14,397 nt of DNA. Origin: an uncultured Bacteroides sp. (GTDB lineage Bacteria; Bacteroidota; Bacteroidia; Bacteroidales; Bacteroidaceae). The translations under genes and the position numbers were made by a program. Below are positions 6,813-13,457 of the stretch, one piece after another. The notes under the pieces are model-generated. The model was given only the letters and a program-made list of their open reading frames with translations, was not told the DNA's origin and searched no databases. The stretch lies in contig USSR01000100.1 of NCBI GenBank assembly GCA_900557355.1, positions 1 through 14,397 on the forward strand, written 5' to 3'. Every line of letters begins with the position of its first letter. The stretch's first letter is position 1.

Positions 6813-7489
6813 CTCTTATTTTCTTTTAGAAATAATTCCGGTAACATAAAGTAATTATAATCCGCCTTGGCATTCTGTTTATAGAAACAGAAGTAACAAT
6901 TCTCTTGCGCAGTCCAGGAGTAGAAACCGGAAAGTACAGGAGCATCTGTTTTCTTTCCCGAATGATACAATTCAAGTGGAGTTTTCTGCTGATGGGCATC
7001 CGACAAGCGAAGTTCAGAACCAATAGGCATGATTCCCGAAGTAACCCGCAAACCCATGCTTTCGCCATAATATACAGTGACAGCATTCTCTTCATCACTG
7101 AATACATTGTCCCGGCAAGCCCCGGGAGAGATTATATTTCCTTCTTTCAAAAGAGCTATATCTTCATTGCAAGCTCCGAAAGCCCAACACAAAGATATAT
7201 TTTGGGGTAAACGGGAGCCGGAAACCTCCATTACAAAACCCTTCGTATCCGTCAAAGGACATATTACCAACCTAACTTCACCCTTTCCTAACAATGCATC
7301 CTTTATGGTATATATCCGGTCTCCCGTTTTCTTCAAATTACATTCATCCAACCAACGGCTTTCATCACCTGCTACTATTCCAAACCGGAAAGTACCCGAC
7401 CCTTTAGACAAACAGAAAGGAAGCACCTGTGCTTTCACTTCCATCAGCGCAAGGACTAACAATAATAATATCGTGATGCCTCTTCTCAT
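6809..7489 (-). CDS. Small secreted DUF4450-like protein
   Basis: A 226-residue exported protein of unknown function. Residues 1-20 are a signal peptide (MRRGITILLLLVLALMEVKA). The mature part is predicted mostly beta. It includes RFGIVAGDESRWLDEC (35-50), RIYTIKDALLGKGEVRL (58-74), ISLCWAFGA (98-106), a GACRDNVF stretch (123-130) and YGESMGLRVTSG (141-152). From memory these resemble the N-terminal beta domain of the much larger (about 1000-residue) Bacteroides proteins annotated DUF4450, found in glycan loci. If so, this copy lacks both the extreme N-terminal segment and the whole C-terminal part. It is first in the minus-strand cluster, just after the divergent promoter region, and its stop overlaps the GH28 start. 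The intact frame, signal peptide and coupling favour an expressed protein over a dead remnant. The family name is uncertain. Confidence 0.5.
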   Translation of the reverse strand: MRRGITILLLLVLALMEVKAQVLPFCLSKGSGTFRFGIVAGDESRWLDECNLKKTGDRIYTIKDALLGKGEVRLVICPLTDTKGFVMEVSGSRLPQNISLCWAFGACNEDIALLKEGNIISPGACRDNVFSDEENAVTVYYGESMGLRVTSGIMPIGSELRLSDAHQQKTPLELYHSGKKTDAPVLSGFYSWTAQENCYFCFYKQNAKADYNYFMLPELFLKENKR

Positions 7490-7523
7490 AGTATCTAGTA
7501 TTCCGTTACATTAATTCATGCTG

Positions 7524-7554
7524 CGAAAATAGGCCATTTCACAGTTTCAATAAA
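7524..7554 (-). promoter_or_regulatory. Candidate promoter of the DUF4450-like/GH28 cluster
   Basis: On the minus strand TATTTTCG (7531-7524) is a one-mismatch -7 box, and TTTA (7554-7551) is a one-mismatch -33 box with a 19-bp spacer. It would drive the minus-strand enzyme cluster with a leader of about 30 nt. Confidence 0.4.
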
Positions 7555-7627
7555 TGGAAACATGTACATTTACATGGAAATTCATCTAAAAAAGTCCTAT
7601 TTTGCAGGAAATTGCATTATTTTCCAT
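7554..7627. promoter_or_regulatory. Operator-like repeats in the divergent control region
   Basis: ATGGAAA occurs at 7554-7560 and 7574-7580, exactly 20 bp apart, and again inverted as TTTCCAT at 7621-7627. GGAAATT recurs at 7576-7582 and 7607-7613. Between the first two copies CATGTA (7561-7566) and TACATG (7571-7576) form a perfect 6-bp inverted repeat with a 4-bp centre. These lie between the two divergent -7 boxes, where one activator could serve both operons. Confidence 0.45.
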
Positions 7628-7649
7628 AGGCTCTTTTTCCTGAGTCACT

Positions 7650-7657
7650 TATCTTTG
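7650..7657 (+). promoter_or_regulatory. -7 box of the GH42 operon promoter
   Basis: TATCTTTG followed by C matches the Bacteroides -7 consensus exactly and lies 31 nt before the GH42 ATG. No TTTG is found 18-21 bp upstream, which suggests an activator-dependent promoter, as expected for a glycan-induced locus. Confidence 0.55.
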
Positions 7658-7688
7658 CGTACATATAAATCCAACAAGAAAAACATCC

Positions 7689-9767
7689 ATGAAAAAGCAA
7701 ATCTTCACCCTACTTTGTGCATGCCTGATGAGCGGAATGCTCTTTGCACAATCAACATGGTTCAATGACAAAAACCTCACCCTGACCGGTGTTTACTACT
7801 ATCCCGAGCATTGGGACGAAAGCCAATGGGAACGTGACTTCAAGCAGATGCATGACTTAGGTTTTGAGTTCACCCACTTTGCCGAGTTTGCCTGGGCGCA
7901 ACTGGAACCGGAAGAGGGTAAATATGACTTCGCCTGGCTGGACAAGGCAATCGCTTTGGCAGACAAGTACAAACTAAAAGTAGTGATGTGTACTTCTACC
8001 GCTACCCCACCCGTCTGGTTAAGTCGCAAATATCCTGAAATCCTGATTAAGTATGAAGATGGTACAGTCCTCGACCACGGTGCCCGCCAACATGCATCAT
8101 TCGCCTCTCCACGATATCGGGAGCTCGCCTACAAGATGATAGAAAAGTTGGCACAACATTACGGCAATGATCCACGCATCATAGGCTGGCAGCTTGATAA
8201 CGAGCCTGCCGTACAGTTCGATTATAATGAGGCGGCAGAAGTAGCATTCCGCAACTTCCTGAAAAACAAGTATCACAATACTATCAAAGAACTGAATGAT
8301 GCCTGGGGCACTGCTTTCTGGAGTGAAGTTTATTCTAACTTTGACGAAATCACCCTCCCCAAGACTGCCCAGATGTTTATGAATCATCATCAAATACTGG
8401 ATTACCGACGCTTTGCCGCCGGACAAACCAATGACTTCCTGAACGAACAATGCCTGCTGATTAAGAAGCATGCCCGCAACCAATGGGTTACCACCAATTA
8501 TATCCCCAACTATGATGAAGGCCATATCGGTGGAAGTCCCGACCTGGATTTCGTAAGCTATACTCGCTACATGGTTTATGGCGATAACGAAGGCATCGGA
8601 CGTCGCGGATATCGGGTGGGAAATCCGTTACGCATCGCCTTTGCCAACGATTTCTTCCGTCCCGTGCAAGGAACTTACGGAGTAATGGAACTGCAACCGG
8701 GACAAGTAAATTGGGGAGGTATTAATCCACAACCACTTCCCGGCGCTGTCCGCCTGTGGCTCTGGAGTGTATTTGCAGGAGGAAGCGATTTCATTTGTAC
8801 GTACCGTTACCGCCAACCGCTTTACGGAACAGAGCAGTATCATTACGGAATTGCCAACACAGACGGCACTACCATCACCCCCGGAGGACATGAATTCGAA
8901 CAATTCATCAAAGAAGTGAAACAATTGCGTACACAAGCAAAAGCACGTGATGTGAAACCCGCTGATTACCAAGCCCGTCGCACCGCCATACTTTTCAATC
9001 ACGAAAATGCATGGAGCATCGAACGCCAGAAGCAGAACCGTACCTGGAACACGATGGCACACATCAACAAGTATTACCGTACGCTAAAAAGCTTCGGCGC
9101 TCCGGTCGATATTATTAATGAAAGCAAAGACCTGTCACAGTATCCGGTAGTCATTGCTCCTGCCTATCAGATGGCAGACAAAGCATTGGTAGACCGTTGG
9201 ACTGAATACGTAAAGAATGGCGGTAATCTGGTACTAACCTGCCGTACAGCACAGAAAGACCGTTACGGCCGTCTGCCCGAAGCACCTTTCGGTTCACAGA
9301 TCTATGATTTGACGGGAAATGAAATAGAGTTTTACGACCTTCTGCTCCCCGAAGAACCGGGAAAGTTTGTTATGGATGGCAAAGAATACCCCTGGAATAC
9401 CTGGGGAGAGATACTGAAACCAAGTAAGGATTGCCAGACCTGGGGAAAGTATATCGAAGAATTTTATGAAGGAAAACCGGCCATTACCACCCGCAAACTT
9501 GGTAAAGGTACTATCACTTATGTAGGAATCGACAGCACAGACGGAACTTTAGAAAGAGATGTGCTTAAAAAGCTCTATACAAAACTGAATATATCTGTAA
9601 TGGATCTGCCGTATGGAGTAACGATGGAATATCGCAACGGTTTGGGAATAGTTCTCAATTATGGCGACAAGCCCTATCACTTCAATCTTCCTGAAGGAAC
9701 CAAAACTTTGATAGGAACAACAGATATTCCGACGGCAGGAGTACTGGTATTCGCAACAAAGCAATAG
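7689..9767 (+). CDS. GH42 beta-galactosidase, secreted
   Basis: A 692-residue enzyme of normal GH42 length, hydrolysing terminal beta-galactosides, probably from beta-1,4-galactan side chains of rhamnogalacturonan-I. Residues 1-20 are a signal peptide (ending MLFA before QS), so it should act in the periplasm or beyond. The TIM barrel covers about 28-420, with the typical GVYYYPEHW start, AEFAWAQLEPEEGKYDF, the acid/base Glu172 in WQLDNEPA and the nucleophile Glu334 in VMELQPGQVNWG. The trimerisation domain is at about 428-635 (RTAILFNHENAWSI, then VVIAPAYQM), and a small beta domain closes the protein (640-692). A Bacteroides-type promoter precedes the gene, and the SGNH gene follows after 36 bp. 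The catalytic residues are placed by family pattern. Activity on another beta-galactoside, or on an arabinopyranoside as in some GH42 enzymes, cannot be excluded. Confidence 0.93.
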   Translation: MKKQIFTLLCACLMSGMLFAQSTWFNDKNLTLTGVYYYPEHWDESQWERDFKQMHDLGFEFTHFAEFAWAQLEPEEGKYDFAWLDKAIALADKYKLKVVMCTSTATPPVWLSRKYPEILIKYEDGTVLDHGARQHASFASPRYRELAYKMIEKLAQHYGNDPRIIGWQLDNEPAVQFDYNEAAEVAFRNFLKNKYHNTIKELNDAWGTAFWSEVYSNFDEITLPKTAQMFMNHHQILDYRRFAAGQTNDFLNEQCLLIKKHARNQWVTTNYIPNYDEGHIGGSPDLDFVSYTRYMVYGDNEGIGRRGYRVGNPLRIAFANDFFRPVQGTYGVMELQPGQVNWGGINPQPLPGAVRLWLWSVFAGGSDFICTYRYRQPLYGTEQYHYGIANTDGTTITPGGHEFEQFIKEVKQLRTQAKARDVKPADYQARRTAILFNHENAWSIERQKQNRTWNTMAHINKYYRTLKSFGAPVDIINESKDLSQYPVVIAPAYQMADKALVDRWTEYVKNGGNLVLTCRTAQKDRYGRLPEAPFGSQIYDLTGNEIEFYDLLLPEEPGKFVMDGKEYPWNTWGEILKPSKDCQTWGKYIEEFYEGKPAITTRKLGKGTITYVGIDSTDGTLERDVLKKLYTKLNISVMDLPYGVTMEYRNGLGIVLNYGDKPYHFNLPEGTKTLIGTTDIPTAGVLVFATKQ

Positions 9768-9803
9768 TTCAAAACCGGCATCTATTTATACACAATAAGT
9801 ATC

Positions 9804-10484
9804 ATGAGAAAGAAACTATTATTTATCATCTTCTGCCTGTCCGCTCTCACGGGATTCGCACAGACAGCAAACACTCACTCGCAAACGGATGATCTGAAAG
9901 GAAAACGTATCGGAGTCATTGGTGACAGTTATGTGAAGAACCACAAAGAACCTGTTGAAAATACCTGGCACTATGCGTTTGCTCAAAAACATGGCATGGA
10001 ATACTTCAATTATGGTAGGAATGGGAATAGTATTGCTTATTCCAGCCCGCGCTGGGGCGAGGCCATGTACATAAGATATAAAGAGATGACAGACAGCCTC
10101 GACTATGTTATCGTAATCGGAGGACACAACGATGCTTTCAAGCTTGATTCCATCGGAGGAATAGATAATTTCAAAGCTAAGCTGGAAATACTCTGCAAAG
10201 GCCTCGTAGAGAAATATCCCACAGCCAAAATCTTTTTCTTTACCCGATGGAACTGTAAGAACTTTAAGGAAAGTGACTCCGAGAAAGTGGTAGACGCCAT
10301 GGTTGAAGTCTGCGGTAATTACAGCATTCCCATCTTTGATTGCGCCAGGAAGGGAGGTATCTATGCCGACAATGACACTTTCAGAAGAATATATTTTCAG
10401 GGAGAGAAGGACACGGCACATCTGAATGCAAAAGGTCATGTCCGCTTCCTGAAAGTAGCGGAGAACTTTATATTACAGTATTAA
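9804..10484 (+). CDS. Small secreted SGNH-fold hydrolase, possible acetylesterase
   Basis: A 226-residue GDSL/SGNH protein with a signal peptide at 1-19 (MRKKLLFIIFCLSALTGFA). All four catalytic blocks are present: GDSY with Ser42, YGRNGNS with the oxyanion Gly (71-76), GGHND with Asn109, and DTAHLNAKGH with Asp203 and His206. The core is compact, with no accessory domain, unlike the CE12 enzyme at 2802-4079. The two share little beyond the SGNH blocks. It is co-transcribed with the GH42 gene, so a role in removing acetyl or another ester group from galactose-containing side chains or oligosaccharides is plausible but inferred. Assignment to a specific carbohydrate-esterase family is not possible from these motifs. 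The gene ends 15 bp before the tail-to-tail decayed frame. Confidence 0.85.
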   Translation: MRKKLLFIIFCLSALTGFAQTANTHSQTDDLKGKRIGVIGDSYVKNHKEPVENTWHYAFAQKHGMEYFNYGRNGNSIAYSSPRWGEAMYIRYKEMTDSLDYVIVIGGHNDAFKLDSIGGIDNFKAKLEILCKGLVEKYPTAKIFFFTRWNCKNFKESDSEKVVDAMVEVCGNYSIPIFDCARKGGIYADNDTFRRIYFQGEKDTAHLNAKGHVRFLKVAENFILQY

Positions 10485-10499
10485 GACGAATGGTGTATT

Positions 10500-10880
10500 T
10501 TATTTCACCACAAATTCGCCTTGTATCATAACTGCTTCACCCTTATCCGTGCCCTCTTGCAAAGGTACCACATAAGTTTCTTTCATATCCGAAGAATAGA
10601 AACTAACGACATCCGCCCTAGAAGTTATATCTGGATTCTCATAAAATGCATGACGGAAATCAGGAATACAGGATATTAACTATTCTTCCGAATCATATAC
10701 CGGAGTCATAAAAGCAGCCGGTTCTGAGAATTCCCACTTGTGTAATCAATGAAACGATTCCATCATATAATTTGCCACCAAACGTATATCTGCCACTATA
10801 TTAATGAATAAAATGTAGTAAGCGCACATTATAATCCAATACCGTTCGTTTGTGTTCTCTTGCCAGTACTTTTCAACATA
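10500..10880 (-). pseudogene. Decayed minus-strand reading frame of unknown origin
   Basis: No intact gene lies between 10485 and 10881. One minus-strand frame runs through the whole stretch with only two stops: TGA at 10748-10746 and TAG at 10682-10680, before the final TAA at 10502-10500. The last 59 codons are protein-like (CIPDFRHAFYENPDITSRAD, then ETYVVPLQEGTDKGEAVMIQ, ending GEFVVK). The 21 codons between the two stops read LHKWEFSEPAAFMTPVYDSEE. The TAG could be a mutated CAG. Upstream of the TGA, an ATG at 10829-10827 starts MCAYYILFINIVADIRLVAN. Random DNA of this composition should show about six stops in 127 codons. The source family is not recognised, and the part upstream of 10748 is less convincing. 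It may be the 3' remnant of a gene once lying between susD and the GH42 operon. Confidence 0.5.
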
Positions 10881-10881
10881 G

Positions 10882-11199
10882 CTATTTCTCCTTCACTGTC
10901 CATACACCTTCAAAAAAAGGAGGTTCACCTTGAAGCTTGCCCTCTCCTATTTTACACAGTCGTGCACTCACCATATTGTTAATCTGTATTATATAAGTAT
11001 TCCCCAGTTTGGCATAATGGCACGTCAGAATTAATGGTCCCGGTACGACAAATCTGCATATAGTATCATTTAAGAAATCTATATAATCTATTTCGGGATC
11101 GCCATCCACCTGTTCATAGCGTATAACTTTTTGCTGTTTGCACCCTGTTACCAACATACATAGTACAAAGAAGCATATAAACAATTTGAATATCCTCAT
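10882..11199 (-). CDS. Small putative lipoprotein, unknown function
   Basis: A 105-residue protein with a lipoprotein signal peptide: MRIFKLFICFFVLCML, then VTGC with Cys20 as the lipidated residue. The residues after the cysteine (KQQKV) lack the acidic pair of the Bacteroidota surface-export signal, so it probably stays in the periplasmic leaflet. The mature part of about 85 residues looks like a small beta-rich domain (ICRFVVPGPLILTCHYAKLG, then NTYIIQINNM, ending FEGVWTVKEK). I recognise no family. It lies 87 bp downstream of susD but beyond a strong terminator, so it may depend on read-through or on its own weak promoter. The decayed frame follows immediately in another reading frame. 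An intact start, lipobox and stop support a real gene. Confidence 0.65.
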   Translation of the reverse strand: MRIFKLFICFFVLCMLVTGCKQQKVIRYEQVDGDPEIDYIDFLNDTICRFVVPGPLILTCHYAKLGNTYIIQINNMVSARLCKIGEGKLQGEPPFFEGVWTVKEK

Positions 11200-11227
11200 T
11201 ATAAATAGGAAATTATAGTGTAAAAAT

Positions 11228-11255
11228 AAAGGAGTACTGAATTCAGCACTCCTTT
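11228..11255 (-). terminator. Rho-independent terminator of the susC-susD operon
   Basis: The 28-nt palindrome AAAGGAGTACTGAATTC... (11228-11255) is symmetric except for one base pair. It is followed on the minus strand by ATTTTTA. It starts 32 nt after the susD stop and fits as a strong hairpin terminator for leftward transcription. Being a palindrome, it could also block transcription coming from the left. Confidence 0.8.
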
Positions 11256-11286
11256 ACTAATTTATTGAATGCAATAATCTATTCTA

Positions 11287-13425
11287 TTAATAGCCCGGAT
11301 TCTGCATTGCAGCTTTCTCTTCATCACTCAAATTAGTACCGTCTTCATGTTGAAGTTGGTCTAAGAATGTTTGTGGAATAGGGCGGAGCAGATGTTTGTC
11401 TGCTATATTCGTCGCAGCTTCAGGATTAAACAGTTTGGCACGTTGAATGAGTGTTTTGGTACGGCTCAACTCTTCCCATCGGTTCCATTCACCCAAGCAT
11501 TCACGGGTGCGTTCATTCAATATGAAGTTAATCAAGCGGGCTTTGTCACCACTTACACCCATAGCCGAGAGGATTGCCTCATCTTCATCCGGTAATGACG
11601 AATAGCTTGCGATTTGCAGGCTGGAAGCAGCTGTGGTACGCTCTATACCTGTTGAAAGATAGTAAGTATTCTTTTGCAAGAAAGAAGCCTTGAATGCCTC
11701 TGTGTTATTGATTTTAGTTCCATTTGCATCTTTGCATTTACCTAAAGTACTCAACGCAGTTGAATTGTCCACATCACCACCTGTACTTTTTAAGAAAGCC
11801 ATGGAACCATCTGTGTAGTATTCACGATCCTCCCCGTCCTTCCATTCAGCACGTGAACGGAGTTGATTTATGGTAGAAATAGCATCTGGGAAATTGCCTA
11901 AGCGTACTTGAGCTTCAGCTTTAATCAGATATGTCTCACCGGTACGCGCCATAATGACATCACGATGTGCGTCACCTTTCTCTGCTGTACGTGAACCATC
12001 ATCAGTTTTGTTGATGCCGCAGAACACATTGGACTGTGCAGGGTTTCCGCTTACACCATAAGTATTCAAGACATATTGGCCGCCTGCATATACAGGGAAT
12101 ACATTGGGTACCCATTTATTGGTTTCAGGGTTTACGAAAGAGTGGGCTATACCGGCGCGCCCAACTGTTCCATAATCAGAATGAGTGGCATCTTTAAAAC
12201 GATTGTCACTTTTCTTATTAAGAATAAAGATAATACCTTGGTCACCTAATGTAGGAACTTGATCGACTGTAACCCCGTTTGTGGTTACTACATCGCCTGT
12301 TTTTGATGCAATATTATTCAATCCGTAAACAGTCTTAAACGTCTTCCACATACGTGAGTCATTCACATTGTCGAAAATAGAATAAGCATACTCTGTAGGG
12401 CGGCAACGTTGGAAATCCATACCACCGATATATTGGCCACGTTGTGTCCAACCACCAGAAAAGTTAGAGAATTGTGGGTTGAAGTAATTATAAGTACGAT
12501 TCCCATAACGTCCTGTAGCGGAAGAAGTGTGTTGGCATGACATCAAAATTTCGTTAGATTCTTCAGCCTTACAGTCTATACCTGTCCATTTAGCATAAAG
12601 GTTATTATAATCATTCTCCAACGGACATTTTGAGATGATCTCATCACATAGTGCAATAGCTTTATTCAAGTCTGCATCAGCCGGATAGCTTGAGTTCCAA
12701 TCGCTGCAACGTTCTGACTGGCGATACAACAATGCCTTTGCTAAGAAGTGGGCTGCTGTATATTTTGTCCAGGTACCTGTACCACGCCATCTATCTGTAG
12801 GCAGTCTGTCATAAGCATTCTGCAGGTCATCAATTACTTGATTTAATGTTTCTTCTGCAGAAGCGCGATTAAAAGTTCTGATCACACCCTCAGTAACTTT
12901 GGTTTGCAGAATCACACCACCATATTGTGCAAAAAGGCGATAGTAGTTATATCCACGCAGGAAATAAGCTTCACCCAAACATTTTTCACGAATTTCTGCA
13001 TCTGCAACATAATCGGCAGATCCAATAACTTGATTTGCAGAAGCAATACCATAATACATCTGATCCCAAAGAGCCGATACCCCCGGACAATTATTGTTGG
13101 CAGCACCATTCGCTTTTGTACAGTCTAATGGATTTAAACGACTGTCATAAGTATTCCATGGTTCTGCGGTCAAGTCGGCACTTTTTGTAAATTCATCTGT
13201 ACCATACAGAGTAATGCCATAAGCCCATTCATAACCGAAATGCCAACGGATATTTCCATATAGTGCTGTGGCCAAATCTTGAATACCTTGAGAGGTCTTG
13301 AAGTAGTCGGTAGTATAGGATGACTTATTTTCTTCATCCAGAAAACTGTCGCTACAAGAACTGAAACCAGCCGCCATTGCGACGGATAGTGTAGCTGTAA
13401 ATAATGTATATTTTAAATTTTTCAT
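11287..13425 (-). CDS. susD-like: SusD/RagB family outer-membrane glycan-binding lipoprotein
   Basis: A 712-residue surface lipoprotein that binds oligosaccharides and forms the lid of the SusC transporter. The signal peptide ends GFSSC with lipidated Cys24, followed by SDSFLDEE, the usual SusD start with an acidic surface-export signal. Typical features are LWDQMYYGIASANQVI, EKCLGEAYFLRGYNYYRLFAQYGGV in the TPR-like N-terminal part, VIMARTGETYLIKAEAQVRLG, the helical repeat with INQLRSRAEW, ERTRECLGEWNRWEELSRT, and the C-terminal LLRPIPQTFLDQL. It is longer than many SusD proteins (about 500-600 residues), with extra sequence around 320-480 and 540-620. The gene follows susC by 32 bp and is closed by the hairpin at 11228-11255. 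Pectic specificity is inferred from neighbours only, since SusD sequences are poor predictors of ligand. Confidence 0.95.
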   Translation of the reverse strand: MKNLKYTLFTATLSVAMAAGFSSCSDSFLDEENKSSYTTDYFKTSQGIQDLATALYGNIRWHFGYEWAYGITLYGTDEFTKSADLTAEPWNTYDSRLNPLDCTKANGAANNNCPGVSALWDQMYYGIASANQVIGSADYVADAEIREKCLGEAYFLRGYNYYRLFAQYGGVILQTKVTEGVIRTFNRASAEETLNQVIDDLQNAYDRLPTDRWRGTGTWTKYTAAHFLAKALLYRQSERCSDWNSSYPADADLNKAIALCDEIISKCPLENDYNNLYAKWTGIDCKAEESNEILMSCQHTSSATGRYGNRTYNYFNPQFSNFSGGWTQRGQYIGGMDFQRCRPTEYAYSIFDNVNDSRMWKTFKTVYGLNNIASKTGDVVTTNGVTVDQVPTLGDQGIIFILNKKSDNRFKDATHSDYGTVGRAGIAHSFVNPETNKWVPNVFPVYAGGQYVLNTYGVSGNPAQSNVFCGINKTDDGSRTAEKGDAHRDVIMARTGETYLIKAEAQVRLGNFPDAISTINQLRSRAEWKDGEDREYYTDGSMAFLKSTGGDVDNSTALSTLGKCKDANGTKINNTEAFKASFLQKNTYYLSTGIERTTAASSLQIASYSSLPDEDEAILSAMGVSGDKARLINFILNERTRECLGEWNRWEELSRTKTLIQRAKLFNPEAATNIADKHLLRPIPQTFLDQLQHEDGTNLSDEEKAAMQNPGY

Positions 13426-13457
13426 TTTAAAAAGCTGTTTAATATGTTATTATCAAA

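Noticed and set aside
6826..7107. Second minus-strand frame of 93 codons inside the DUF4450-like gene
   Set aside because: It overlaps entirely in another frame. The main frame has the better protein composition and the ATGA junction with GH28.
7077..7514. Plus-strand open frame of 145 codons opposite the DUF4450-like gene
   Set aside because: The opposite strand has a signal peptide, translational coupling and a promoter. The plus-strand translation is low-complexity Ser/Pro-rich and has no sensible start region.
7561..7576. CATGTA-N4-TACATG as a possible terminator or invertible-promoter repeat
   Set aside because: The stem is only 6 bp with no T-tract, and no second long copy flanks a promoter as in Bacteroides phase-variable inversions. 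An operator is the better reading.
9819..10439. Long minus-strand open frame (206 codons) opposite the SGNH gene
   Set aside because: It is the antisense shadow of a gene with complete SGNH catalytic blocks and a signal peptide, and its translation shows no coherent domain.
10491..10510. Hairpin TGGTG...CACCA after the SGNH gene as a terminator
   Set aside because: The stem is only 5 bp with a 10-nt loop and no T-tract, and it overlaps the end of the decayed minus-strand frame.
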